From assembly GCF_016888135.1 (NCBI RefSeq), contig NZ_JACSWB010000278.1, positions 62,001-126,000 of the forward strand: DNA of 64,000 nt, in the 5' to 3' direction. Position 1 is the stretch's first letter. Each line of letters begins with the position of its first letter. The translations under genes were made by a program, and so were the position numbers. Source of the DNA: Leptolyngbya sp. CCY15150 (GTDB lineage Bacteria; Cyanobacteriota; Cyanobacteriia; RECH01). The notes beneath the pieces were generated by a model. That model saw only the letters and a program-made list of their open reading frames with translations, had not been told where the DNA came from and ran no database searches. Positions 55,749 through 64,000 of the stretch are shown in pieces.

Positions 55749-56090
55749 CTCAGCGAGCTGAGTCGTTGAGGATGAGAGCAGGCACTGACGTTATGATCAG
55801 GCACGGATCGACAGGATGGGTATGGGGCGATCGCCCTAGGATCTCTCTAGCTGGAGAGGATTCCTCAACCCATGGGTCGGTTGTGTGTTGGAGTCCCTAT
55901 GACGTCGTCCCTGAAGATGGGGGACGGGCTGCGCGGTGATGCCCAGCGGTCGGGGGTGGACGGGCGATGACGACGAGGGCAGCAGCGCTAGCTAGTGGAC
56001 AAGCTAAACGATGCCCTCAGTCCATTGAGGGACGACAACGGCAAGGCAATTCCCTATGGGTCACCTCCATTGAGGGAGTGTGACATCCAT
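55749..56090. ncRNA. hairpin-rich segment, possible structured RNA (unclassified)
   Basis: Consecutive perfect stems: CTCAGC/GCTGAG (55749-55762), CTCTC/GAGAG (55843-55858), ACCCATGGGT (55869-55878), a long-range GTCGTCCCT/AGGGACGAC (55904-55912 with 56028-56036) enclosing GAGGGCA/TGCCCTC (55975-55981 with 56012-56018) and TAGCT/AGCTA (55989-55993 with 56002-56006), and GTCACCTCC/GGAG-GTGAC with one bulge (56060-56084). A 12-base direct repeat TCCATTGAGGGA occurs at 56021 and 56066. It matches no RNA family I can recognise by eye (not RNase P, tmRNA or a known riboswitch). Strand unknown. Confidence 0.4.
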
Positions 56091-57005
56091 CTTGACGGAT
56101 CAATGCGCTGCGTAAATCTATCTAGGTGTTGATAAATTTCTAGGCGGGACGACAATGCAGACCGGTGGAATGATGGTAGAGATCTGGACTCAGAGATGAA
56201 GAACGATGCGATCGCCATCCTTGAGCAACCTTGAACCTAGCCCATCCACGGCCTTACACCCTGCATATTGCTTAATGCCACTCCATCTTAATCACAACCC
56301 CTAGGCGATCGCCTTTAGAAATGTATAAAGTTACGCAATAAAATCTTGAATTTTTGTGAGACGTAGCGATGTCATGGTTTTCTGATGGACAGCGAATGCA
56401 AGGGGGATTGGGTCGAGGGTTGGGATCATCATGGCTGACGTTGGCAGATCGGTGCTGTTGTCCGTGAGTGTTTGTGCTTATAGATGCCTTGGTGTATCTC
56501 GGGTGCCAAGACAGGCGAGGAACCCTAGTCTTTAAAGTTAGATAAAAATAGCTGAGGTGAACCGATAAGCGATACTGTAAGAGTGGTATTGCATCGAGTT
56601 GGACAGGAGCGATCGCCCTCACCTAGATAAGGTTAACGCGGGCTAGAGATGGTTAGCATGGGTGCCCACCTGCAGGTCGCACATCGAGACTGTAGACATC
56701 CAGCGCTCGGCTGAGCTGACGCCGAAGCCCCTAACCCTTCAATCTCCAAATCAGGGGTTAAGAAGAGCCGATATCTAGTGCTGTCTCCCAGGCTTGGAAG
56801 GCAGTTAGGGTGAGGGACAGATCATGGAGTTCTTGAGCCGGACAGTATCCTGTGCTGGTGCTGGCTTTAGCTGTTGTAAGAGATAAAGAGGTGCGGCACC
56901 CTTGCCTTACTCTCGGGTCTTCATGGTGAGGATCGAGAGGGGTGAGGGATGGGTGTCCATCTTCTAGATCGCGGTTGTGTTGTATCCCTTTTAACGACAA
57001 CTTTT

Positions 57006-58592
57006 ATGGCTCGCTCTCCTCTCTATCGTTCTTTTGTGCGGATTTTTCGTCAAGCTTGTGTTGCCAATGGGGGGCATGGTTCTGGGCGGCGCTCGCCTCG
57101 TTTCGGTCGGCGGCGCTTTCTCAACTATGCTGCCCTAGCTGGGGGTGGGGCGATCGCGGCAACGGTTTGGCCTAGGGTGCAGGCTGTGTGGGGCGATACT
57201 CCGCCCACGGTGGCGATCATTGGCGGTGGTTTGGCGGGGCTGACGGCGGCCTACCACTTGCAAAAAGCGGGCATTCTGGCGACGGTGTATGAGGCCAAGT
57301 CTCGACCGGGAGGGAGGGTGCGATCGGTGACCCACGCGGTAGGGCCCAATCTCACGGTTGAGTTAGGGGCTGAGTTGATCAACACCGATCATGCTGATCT
57401 GCTGGCCTTGGTGGATGATCTGGGGTTGACGCTCTACAGTCGCTTAGACGAACTGACCCAGTCTGCTTGGCCGGAGTCTGCTTACTATTTTGAGGGCACA
57501 GCCTGGACGGAGGAAACTCTGGTGGAGGCCTTTCGTCCCATGGCGGCACAGTTGCTAGAAGATGCCAATCGTCTCGATGAGGCTTGGGATCGCTATGCCC
57601 CCATCCTTGATCGTCTATCGGTGGCAGACTATTGCGAACGCCATCGCGATCGCCTCCCGGAACCGGTTGTCTACAAGTTGCTAGCATCCACCATTCGCAG
57701 TGAATATGGCGTGGAGCCGGAGGAGTCCTCCATGCTGCAGTTGATCTTTAGCCTGCCCTTGATCACCGATGATGATCAACTAGAACTCCTGAGCACCAGT
57801 GATGAAGCCTATACGGTGGAGGGCGGTAGCGATCGGATCATTACGGCCTTACGCGATCGCTTGCCGGGACAGCTTCAGCTCCAGAAACGCCTGGTGCAGC
57901 TACGAAGTGTGGGCGATCAATACCGCCTTACCTTCGCCGATGCTACGGAGGTGGAAGCTCAGGTGGTAATTGTGGCGATTCCCTTCCCGGTGCTGCGGGA
58001 TGTGGAGCTGAATGTGAATCTTCCAGCTCGGTTTCGGCGATTTATTAACCAGGCCCAGCTTGGCCTGAATGAAAAGCTGATTATGGGCGTGACGGATCGC
58101 GTGTGGCGACAGGCGGAAGGTTTTGCTGGCACGGCTTGGACTGATCTAGGGTTTGTGTCAGCCTGGGATGCTACCCAGCGGCAATCCCAACGCTCGGATG
58201 GAGCAATCACGTTCTTTATGGGCGGACAGGAGGTAGAGGCAACGAGGGCGGTGGGGGCCCAGAGTTTGGCCCAGCGCTTTGTGGAACGCATGGCCTCCTA
58301 TCTGCCGGATCTGCCGGATGCCCAGGGCGATCGCTCCATTCGCACCTATTGGTACAACGACGCTTTGGTCAAGGGCGGATACAGCACCTTCCGACCAGGG
58401 CAATATACAGCGTTTAGCCAGTTTCTCTACGTTGACTCGGATGATCCTGAGGAACGGCAGCAGGTTGCTTTTGGTAATCTAATCTTTGCGGGCGAACATC
58501 TCAGTGACGCTTATTATGGCTATATGAATGGTGCCGTGGAAACGGGTCGCCTCGCGGCCGGCGTTGCCCAACGACAACTGACCATGGGTTAA
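57006..58592 (+). CDS. Tat-exported FAD-dependent amine oxidase family protein
   Basis: 528 residues from the ATG at 57006 (an upstream ATG at 56949 would add 19 non-conserved residues). The N-terminus has GRRRFLNYAALAGGGAIAA, a twin-arginine signal. The mature part begins with the dinucleotide-binding motif VAIIGGGLAGLTAAYHLQKAG and has the second GGR motif in RPGGRVRS, and near the C-terminus NLIFAGEHLSDAYYGYMNGAVETG, as in flavin amine oxidases and L-amino-acid oxidases. Export suggests oxidation of extracellular amines or amino acids; substrate unknown. A short tandem duplication surrounds the stop. Confidence 0.92.
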   Translation: MARSPLYRSFVRIFRQACVANGGHGSGRRSPRFGRRRFLNYAALAGGGAIAATVWPRVQAVWGDTPPTVAIIGGGLAGLTAAYHLQKAGILATVYEAKSRPGGRVRSVTHAVGPNLTVELGAELINTDHADLLALVDDLGLTLYSRLDELTQSAWPESAYYFEGTAWTEETLVEAFRPMAAQLLEDANRLDEAWDRYAPILDRLSVADYCERHRDRLPEPVVYKLLASTIRSEYGVEPEESSMLQLIFSLPLITDDDQLELLSTSDEAYTVEGGSDRIITALRDRLPGQLQLQKRLVQLRSVGDQYRLTFADATEVEAQVVIVAIPFPVLRDVELNVNLPARFRRFINQAQLGLNEKLIMGVTDRVWRQAEGFAGTAWTDLGFVSAWDATQRQSQRSDGAITFFMGGQEVEATRAVGAQSLAQRFVERMASYLPDLPDAQGDRSIRTYWYNDALVKGGYSTFRPGQYTAFSQFLYVDSDDPEERQQVAFGNLIFAGEHLSDAYYGYMNGAVETGRLAAGVAQRQLTMG

Positions 58593-58606
58593 CTATGGGT
58601 TAACCA
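58583..58606. repeat. 11-base tandem duplication at the oxidase stop codon
   Basis: ATGGGTTAAC occurs twice in a row, the TAA stop being in the first copy. It is the second such duplication at a gene end in this window. Confidence 0.6.
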
Positions 58607-58730
58607 GCGGCCTCCAAGGCGATCGCCCCACCTCCGTTCTCCATCCGTGAGTTCGATGATGTTATGGCTAGAAAACCGATGGATGGGTTGATGCATGAGC
58701 GGCAGCATCCTGTATCAGCGCTCCACGAGA

Positions 58731-58760
58731 CGGTGCTGGTTGCGCCTAACAGCGCCCTAC
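58731..58760. repeat. copy 3 of the dispersed imperfect palindrome (degenerate)
   Basis: CGGTGCTGGTTG followed by CGCCTAACAGCGCCCTAC, related to the copies near 21.85 and 40.9 kb but more diverged. It lies in the 250-base gap after the oxidase gene. Confidence 0.5.
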
Positions 58761-58842
58761 AACTAGCTCAGGATGAACGAAGAGGCTGATAACCTCCGTC
58801 GAACTCACGTGCTCCCCATCAAACTGCTAGAGCTGTGCCACC

Positions 58843-59190
58843 ATGAACCTCACCCTTACGGCAGATACTTTCTCGGTTGAGCTGGAGCCTATGGAACGCT
58901 TTTGGGCGTTTCACCTTGGGGCTCGCATTGACATCCCTCGCGCTCATATTCAATCGGTGAGCAGCACGATGCCGCCCCTCAGTTGGCGGGTGCTGCGTGC
59001 GCCAGGAACGGGTTTGCCCTGGCTGGTGGCGGGCACGTTCTACACTGAGCAGGGGCGCGAATTTTGGTACATCACCCAACGCGATCGCATTCTAACCCTG
59101 GATCTGACGTCCCAGGACTACTACAAGCGGCTGATTCTCACCGTGGAGGATCCGTCTGCCTGGCTAGCTCGACTGCAGCCGCTGCTTTAG
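58843..59190 (+). CDS. hypothetical protein, possible PH-like fold
   Basis: 115 residues, mostly predicted beta strand by pattern (alternating hydrophobics: FSVELEPMERFWAFHLGARIDIP; GREFWYITQRDRILTLDL), ending in an amphipathic helix (DPSAWLARLQPLL). This order resembles small bacterial PH-domain proteins, though I cannot confirm it. It ends 7 bases before the methyltransferase start on the same strand, so they are likely co-transcribed. Confidence 0.75.
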   Translation: MNLTLTADTFSVELEPMERFWAFHLGARIDIPRAHIQSVSSTMPPLSWRVLRAPGTGLPWLVAGTFYTEQGREFWYITQRDRILTLDLTSQDYYKRLILTVEDPSAWLARLQPLL

Positions 59191-59197
59191 GATCTCC

Positions 59198-60142
59198 ATG
59201 TCTTCGCCTTCTAATTTATTGCTAAAACTCAGTCGGCGGATCTGCCGCGATCCAGATGAGCAAGCGGCTTTTATGGCAGCGTTGACCCAGCCCCAGCCGT
59301 TTCATCCTTGTTTTCTTTGGTGCCACGAGCCGCCAGAGCGACCGTTTGCTACCCTGCCTCCCCTGCCCTGGCAGCCCAAGTTTGTCGATCGCCTTGTTCT
59401 CCATGAACAGCCGGGTAAACATCCGCTCCATGAGGCGGGCTATGGCTACTGTCTGGATTTTTCGTCCGTGTTTGCCGCCTCGGTTCTGGAAGCGATCGCC
59501 CCACCGGAGCCGCTGGTGGTGGATGTTTGTGCATCGCCGGGGGGCAAGAGTGTGTTTGCTTGGCGATCGCTTCAGCCTAGGCTGTTGATTGCCAATGAAA
59601 CCATCGGCAAACGGGTGCCGGCCCTGCGGTCAAACCTGAAGCGCTGCCGTATCTCGCCGGCCCTCAGCCTCAGTGTCGATCCCCAGGTGTTGGCAGACCT
59701 GATGCCCCATACCGCCGATGTGGTGATCGTGGATGCGCCCTGCTCAGGACAGTCGCTGCTGGCCAAGGGCAGCAAAGCACCGGGCTGTTTCCATCCGGTG
59801 ACTATTAATAAAAATGCCAACCGCCAAAAACGCATCTTGGCCAATGCCGCTCAGGTGGTGGTTCCAGGGGGTTACCTGGTCTATATGACCTGTGCCTATT
59901 CACCGGAGGAAAACGAGCAGGTGGGCGATTGGTTTCTCCAGCGGTTTCCCCAGTTTGCCGCGGTAACCGTGCCCCATCTGGCGGCCTACCAATCTACCCT
60001 CAGCGATCGCCCCTGCTATCGCATGTTTCCTCAGGATGGCCTAGGTGCTGGAGCCTTTGCCCTGCTGCTGCGCTCCACCAAGGCAGGACAGCCCGCGCCC
60101 CTGCCGGTGTTGACCGATCATCCCGCCGTTAGGATACATTAG
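59198..60142 (+). CDS. RsmB/NOP2-type RNA (cytosine-C5) methyltransferase
   Basis: 314 residues. SAM-binding motif VVDVCASPGGKSVFAW, the catalytic-loop DAPCSGQSLL and the second cysteine in MTCAYSPEENE are classic for RNA m5C methyltransferases (RsmB/RsmF/NSUN group). It lacks the N-terminal NusB-like domain of RsmB, so it is closer to RsmF or NSUN types. The target RNA is unknown. Upstream gene overlaps in transcription unit; thiL follows 47 bases downstream. Confidence 0.92.
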   Translation: MSSPSNLLLKLSRRICRDPDEQAAFMAALTQPQPFHPCFLWCHEPPERPFATLPPLPWQPKFVDRLVLHEQPGKHPLHEAGYGYCLDFSSVFAASVLEAIAPPEPLVVDVCASPGGKSVFAWRSLQPRLLIANETIGKRVPALRSNLKRCRISPALSLSVDPQVLADLMPHTADVVIVDAPCSGQSLLAKGSKAPGCFHPVTINKNANRQKRILANAAQVVVPGGYLVYMTCAYSPEENEQVGDWFLQRFPQFAAVTVPHLAAYQSTLSDRPCYRMFPQDGLGAGAFALLLRSTKAGQPAPLPVLTDHPAVRIH

Positions 60143-60189
60143 TTCTCTGGGCTGGGGCGATCGCTGGAATCACCTGGCTCGTTGATTGT

Positions 60190-61269
60190 GTGAGTGCGAC
60201 CCCTATGGTGTCTGAGCCTAAGCCTGAATCTGAGTTAGTCGTGCAAGAGATTGGCGAGCAGGGCCTCCTGCGCCGTTTGCAGAGCTACTGTCCGCCGGAG
60301 ATGGTGGGGGATGATGCTGCGGTGCTGGCTCTACCGCCGGATCAGGATTTGGTGGTCACCACCGATGTGTTGGTGGATGGCGTTCACTTCAGTTTGGGGC
60401 TAGCCCTGCCCCAGCAAACCACGTCGCCGACGGATGTGGGCTGGCGGGCGATCGCTGCCAATCTCTCTGACCTGGCCGCCATGGGCGCTAGACCGGTGGG
60501 GTTGACCATTGGGCTGAGCCTGCCGGGGACAGTGCCAGTGGCTTGGGTGGAAGCGCTGTACCAGGGTATGGCCGCCTGTGCCGCTGCCTATGGAACGGCG
60601 ATTGTGGGCGGCGATATTTGCCGATCGCCCGTGGTCACCTTGGGGATCACGGCTTTGGGCCAGGTGCATCCCCAGCGAGTGCTGCGGCGATCGGCGGCTC
60701 AGGTGGGGGACGCCATTGTGGTGACCGGTGAACATGGCGCTTCGCGGGCTGGGCTAGAGCGGTTGCTGTCTCCTGACGATCCCTGTCCGCTGTCTGTGGG
60801 CCAGCAACAGCGGTTGATCCAAGCCCATCAGCGTCCTCGGCCTCGGCTGGATGTCTTGCCCTTGCTGGAGGCCGTGGGAGTCTGGCAGCTTGATCGGCCG
60901 ATCGCTGCCATGGATAGCAGTGATGGTCTAGCCGATGCTGTGCTGCAAATCTGTCAGGCTAGTGGCGTCGGTGCCCTTCTGGAGCGATCGCGCCTACCGA
61001 CACCGCCGGAGGTGGCCCAGTGGCAATCGGCAGAGCAGGCCCTAACCTGGACGCTCTATGGTGGGGAAGATTTTGAGCTGGTGCTATGTCTGCCGGAGGC
61101 GATCGCCCCAGCCTTCGTTGCCCAGTGCCCCGGCGCGGCGATCATTGGCTATACGACGTCAGCGCTTGAGGTGGTGGTGGGCGATCGCTCCCAGTCGGGT
61201 GAGTCTCAGCCCAGGGATGCATCCTATCTTTCCCTACAGCAAGGGTTTCAGCATTTTGACGAAGCCTAG
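60190..61269 (+). CDS. thiL: thiamine-monophosphate kinase
   Basis: 359 residues from the GTG at 60190; an ATG five codons later is an alternative start. ThiL motifs are present: GDDAAVLALPPDQDLVVTTDVLVDGVHF, WRAIAANLSDLAAMGARPVG, IVGGDICRSP and AMDSSDGLADAV. It phosphorylates thiamine phosphate to the cofactor thiamine diphosphate. The length is usual. It is the last of three rightward genes and is convergent with the next small gene. Confidence 0.97.
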   Translation: MSATPMVSEPKPESELVVQEIGEQGLLRRLQSYCPPEMVGDDAAVLALPPDQDLVVTTDVLVDGVHFSLGLALPQQTTSPTDVGWRAIAANLSDLAAMGARPVGLTIGLSLPGTVPVAWVEALYQGMAACAAAYGTAIVGGDICRSPVVTLGITALGQVHPQRVLRRSAAQVGDAIVVTGEHGASRAGLERLLSPDDPCPLSVGQQQRLIQAHQRPRPRLDVLPLLEAVGVWQLDRPIAAMDSSDGLADAVLQICQASGVGALLERSRLPTPPEVAQWQSAEQALTWTLYGGEDFELVLCLPEAIAPAFVAQCPGAAIIGYTTSALEVVVGDRSQSGESQPRDASYLSLQQGFQHFDEA

Positions 61270-61304
61270 ATTGGGAAGCCATTGGGGGAGCGATCGCGGA
61301 TCAC

Positions 61305-61631
61305 CTAGCCCAGCTTGGGCTGGTTGGCCGCCGATAGGCTGGTCACGGCATCGGCGGAGCAGAGCCGCTCTAACACCTGTTCCGCCGTAATCAAGCGCTT
61401 GAGCACGACCTGCCCAATGGCCCCAGGTGAGTTCAAGGCACCCGGCTTCACTTCCACCATCACCACCGCATCCTCAACTCGGTAGAGCCATAGGGTTTCG
61501 CCCTGCTCCACCAGATAGAGGTTCATGCGATGAAGTTCAGGATTGCGCCGCCAGGCCAGCTCGTCCCACAGCCCGCCAATCCCCCAGACTCGACCAATAA
61601 CCCAGCCATCAGACAAAAAGAAATACTTCAC
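61305..61631 (-). CDS. hypothetical protein
   Basis: 108 residues from a GTG start. The N-terminal KYFFLSDGWVIGRVWGIGGLWDELAWRR is unusually tryptophan-rich; the middle MNLYLVEQGETLWLYRVEDAVVMVEV looks like an edge-strand beta domain, followed by a helix (LKRLITAEQVLERL). It looks like a folded small protein but I cannot assign a family. Convergent with thiL. Confidence 0.6.
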   Translation of the reverse strand: MKYFFLSDGWVIGRVWGIGGLWDELAWRRNPELHRMNLYLVEQGETLWLYRVEDAVVMVEVKPGALNSPGAIGQVVLKRLITAEQVLERLCSADAVTSLSAANQPKLG

Positions 61632-61852
61632 GGATGTGTCCTGTTCTACACAACCTCAACTCATGCCCCAGAGTGATGGCCATGACGCCATCAACGACTG
61701 CGGCAATGGTGAGTGGGAACCGATATGTACTGAATTAGATTATCACCCTTGCTGCAATCGGTAGCGCTTTCACCGCTTGGCTTAGGGATTGGGGGCAGGT
61801 TGGAAGGGCAGATGGGGGCGATCGCCCCGTCCTCCGGCAACCGGCTGGGCCC

Positions 61853-62563
61853 TTAGTCAACCTGCAAGTCGGCGGCGGCGGAGCTAGCGTCGAGGGCATC
61901 CTTGAGCCGGGCGGTGCCGCCGTCGAGGTAAATGGTGCGAATATCCACCGGCAGCAAGTCTTCAAGCTGCTGGCAGCCTTTTTGAAATTCGGCGCGCACG
62001 GTAGTGGGGGTGAGCATATCTCCTTCGGCCTGCAGGTAGGCGGAGATACGGGTATCGCTCCAGTGAAAGGTGTGGCTGAGCAAGACAATTAAGCGCCGCG
62101 TGGGGGGAAGTTGCTCAAGGGCTTGGTCAACGTAGCACCAGAGGGGCGGTGAGGTGTGATCTAGGGAATAGTGAATGTCTTCCACCGGGGGCAGCTCAGC
62201 TCGGTTGATGCACACCGCCGTGATGTTAATCAGCCAGCTTTGCAGGGTCATCTGGGCGGCTCCCCCTTCGGCTCCTGCCGGCCGTTCCCGTCCCGGTTCA
62301 TACAAATCCAGCCCCCCCAGCTCGTGATAGATATGTCGCCAGGTCATGGCAAAGAGATAGTCTGCCTGAACCGGCGATCGCGCTGAATGGCGGATGAGGG
62401 TGTAAACCAGCGGGCTATAGCGGCAAAAAATCGCAGTAAAGTATTGCCCCGCTTCAGGATGGCGCTGGAATAGGGTCAACAGCTCTTGATCGCTATAGTG
62501 AGACAGCGATCGAATCAGCGGATGACTACATTCTGGAAAGTTGGGGACTTGCACAATAGCCAA
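61853..62563 (-). CDS. sigma-70-like (ECF-type) regulatory protein
   Basis: 236 residues from a TTG start (a GTG three codons downstream is an alternative). The segment SDQELLTLFQRHPEAGQYFTAIFCRYSPLVYTLIRHSARSPVQADYLFAMTWRHIYHELG fits sigma region 2, including the W-R-H pattern, and ALEQLPPTRRLIVLLSHTFHWSDTRISAYL resembles region 4 with its DNA-binding helix. The linker is longer than in most ECF sigmas and no anti-sigma gene is adjacent. It may direct or modulate transcription; promoter specificity unknown. Confidence 0.75.
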   Translation of the reverse strand: MAIVQVPNFPECSHPLIRSLSHYSDQELLTLFQRHPEAGQYFTAIFCRYSPLVYTLIRHSARSPVQADYLFAMTWRHIYHELGGLDLYEPGRERPAGAEGGAAQMTLQSWLINITAVCINRAELPPVEDIHYSLDHTSPPLWCYVDQALEQLPPTRRLIVLLSHTFHWSDTRISAYLQAEGDMLTPTTVRAEFQKGCQQLEDLLPVDIRTIYLDGGTARLKDALDASSAAADLQVD

Positions 62564-63164
62564 TAACCAAAATCAAAACCTGGGAGACAAGGGGGCGATC
62601 GCTTGTCCGACTTGAAGCCTCCCTAGCCTGACGCCCTATCCATGGAGTCAAGTCCTCTGAATTATAAACAGTCCTTGCTGTTCCCAACGAAAATTTCACG
62701 GGAGGTGTCGGTCGGGAGGGCGATCGCCTTCCAGCGGCGGCGGCCACGTCACCGTGTTGATCAAGGAGCTGATGGAATGGCACACCCTGATGGAGCAGCT
62801 TCAGGATTGATCGAGATCACTCATAGACCATCCTTGATACTGATGGGTACCAAGATGGGCATAGATGTGGGTATAAATGCCAAAGTATAGGGGTATAACC
62901 TAGACCCAGCCTAGGCTGGCTGGGTTACTGGTAACCAGCGATGGGAAGATGGCAACGGGAGCGATCGCCCCTCACTTAAGCACAACTTATCAAACTGTCC
63001 TAAACTTCCTAGGGGTCTCTGTCCGATTGTTAAGTCACGCAACGATATACTGAACAGTAGAAAAACCACTAGTTGTTCAGCTTATACAAGCTTGGCTCAG
63101 CATCCTCGGTTCTATCCAGCGATCGCTCAGCCTGATTGAAGCCCATCCACCAAACTTCGAGCGT
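62564..63164. other. intergenic region before ndhA
   Basis: About 600 bases between the sigma-like gene (leftward) and ndhA (rightward). Apart from a TATACT sequence near 63045, a possible -10 box, I see no clear structure. A short plus frame at 62642-62890 is low complexity and has no RBS. Confidence 0.5.
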
Positions 63165-64000
63165 ATGAACTCATCTGGTATTGATTTACAGCGAAGTTTT
63201 ATTGAACTCCTGATCCAGCTAGGCCTGCCAGCGGAGCTTGCTAAGGCCGTTTGGGTTCCCCTACCCTTGCTCCTGATGCTGGTCTCTGCCACCGTTGGCG
63301 TGTTGGTCACCACCTGGCTAGAACGAAAAGTATCTGCCGCTGCCCAACAACGGATTGGCCCCGAATATGCCGGGCCCTTTGGGATGCTGATTCCCGTCGC
63401 CGATGGCGTCAAGCTTTTATTTAAAGAAGACATTGTCCCGGCAAAAGCCGATCGCTGGCTCTTTACCCTGGGCCCGGTGTTGGTGGTGGTGCCGGTGTTC
63501 CTCTCCTTCATCGTGGTGCCCTTCGGCCAACACATGCTGATTACGGACCTCGGGGTCGGCATTTTTCTATGGATTGCCCTGTCGAGCATTGCCCCCATCG
63601 GTCTGCTGATGTCAGGCTATGCCTCCAACAATAAATATGCGCTTCTCGGTGGTCTACGGGCCGCTGCCCAGTCGATCAGCTATGAAATTCCCTTGGCGCT
63701 CGCGGTCTTGGCCATCGTCATGATGTCCAACTCCCTGAGCACCATCGACATTGTGGAACAGCAGTCGGGCTACGGCATCCTCGGATGGAATATCTGGCGG
63801 CAGCCGGTCGGATTCCTCATTTTCTGGGTGTCTGCCCTGGCCGAATGTGAGCGCTTGCCCTTTGACTTGCCTGAAGCGGAAGAAGAACTGGTGGCGGGCT
63901 ACCAAACAGAATATTCGGGCATGAAGTTTGCCCTCTTCTACCTAGGCTCCTACGTTAACCTAGTGCTATCTGCCCTGCTGGTAGCCGTGCTATACCTCGG
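63165..64000 (+). CDS. ndhA: NAD(P)H-quinone oxidoreductase subunit 1 (partial, runs off right edge)
   Basis: 278 codons from the ATG at 63165 to the window edge with no stop. Segments [68 protein letters not shown] and [30 protein letters not shown] are diagnostic of NdhA/NuoH, the quinone-site membrane subunit of NDH-1, acting in respiration and cyclic electron flow. ndhI, ndhG and ndhE usually follow and should lie just beyond the window. Confidence 0.97.
   Translation, partial: MNSSGIDLQRSFIELLIQLGLPAELAKAVWVPLPLLLMLVSATVGVLVTTWLERKVSAAAQQRIGPEYAGPFGMLIPVADGVKLLFKEDIVPAKADRWLFTLGPVLVVVPVFLSFIVVPFGQHMLITDLGVGIFLWIALSSIAPIGLLMSGYASNNKYALLGGLRAAAQSISYEIPLALAVLAIVMMSNSLSTIDIVEQQSGYGILGWNIWRQPVGFLIFWVSALAECERLPFDLPEAEEELVAGYQTEYSGMKFALFYLGSYVNLVLSALLVAVLYL

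Larger units (their letters stand above)
55562..57005. other. long gene-free region upstream of susA
   Basis: 1.44 kb with no credible gene; a 116-residue minus frame at 56272-56622 has unfavourable composition and no RBS. The part 55705-56090 contains many perfect hairpins and a longer-range stem and is listed separately as a possible structured RNA. The remainder (56100-57005) holds HIP1 sites and pyrimidine-rich stretches with no recognised structure. Confidence 0.7.

Noticed and set aside
56272-56622. 116-residue minus-strand open frame in the long gap
   Set aside because: Composition is unlike the real genes (many His, Arg and Pro runs), there is no RBS and no domain pattern.
62642-62890. 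82-residue plus frame before ndhA
   Set aside because: No RBS, unusual composition, and it spans HIP1-rich intergenic sequence.
1-64000. HIP1 palindromes (GCGATCGC) as operators
   Set aside because: They occur throughout genes and gaps as a genome-wide signature, so individual copies carry no regulatory meaning.
1-64000. tRNA, rRNA, CRISPR arrays and insertion sequences
   Set aside because: I looked for T-loop-like motifs, regular repeat-spacer patterns and transposase-type open frames and found none.

Overview
The window is a 64 kb piece of a cyanobacterial chromosome. The evidence is the photosystem I gene psaE, the NDH-1 gene ndhA, sucrose synthase, an NblB-like HEAT protein, many small proteins of cyanobacterial type, and very frequent copies of the HIP1 octamer GCGATCGC both inside and between genes. 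Base composition is moderately GC-rich and HIP1 occurs throughout, including in the TIR and histidine-kinase genes, so I see no obvious recently acquired island, insertion sequence, prophage or CRISPR array. No tRNA or rRNA gene was recognised.

Layout. 0-9.3 kb: small membrane proteins (DUF948, YtxH), a large DUF1565/SLH/amidase envelope protein, a lipoprotein, psaE-mutM, and a DUF4231 membrane protein. 9.6-21.8 kb: housekeeping genes (pterin dehydratase, ispG, a C-terminal processing protease, lepB, the rpsB-tsf operon, an LD-carboxypeptidase, leuS, a TspO-like protein). 21.9-27.1 kb: a two-gene phosphorelay operon. 27.1-27.7 kb: a gene-free stretch with six perfect DnaA boxes and an AT-rich segment, a candidate replication origin or DnaA-binding locus. 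27.7-36.7 kb: guaA, a giant triple-TIR/14xWD40 protein, an M15 peptidase with four internal repeats, and a HAD phosphatase. 37-41 kb: a P-loop protein with a degenerate nucleotide site, dcd, coiled-coil and MpaB-like proteins; a perfect CRP-type operator lies before the MpaB-like gene. 41-48.7 kb: der-ecfT-pabB/trpE-like genes, a J-protein, an NblB-like protein, a CBS protein, and queF with an M42 peptidase. 49-53 kb: queA and small genes, including a secreted pentapeptide protein. 53.1-57 kb: sucrose synthase followed by a 1.4 kb gene-free, hairpin-rich stretch. 57-64 kb: a Tat-exported FAD oxidase, an NSUN-type methyltransferase, thiL, a sigma-like protein, and the 5' part of ndhA.

How genes work together. 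rpsB and tsf form a translation operon with its own leader hairpins, intergenic hairpin and terminator. The two kinases form a phosphorelay. queF and queA both act in queuosine synthesis but are about 1.3 kb apart and in separate transcription units. der, ecfT and the chorismate-enzyme gene form a coupled operon, with an ATG/TGA overlap between the last two. Most other genes are single units, many convergent with their neighbours and separated only by short hairpin terminators.

All calls come from reading the sequence and translations by eye. No database search or structure prediction was run, and domain boundaries are approximate.
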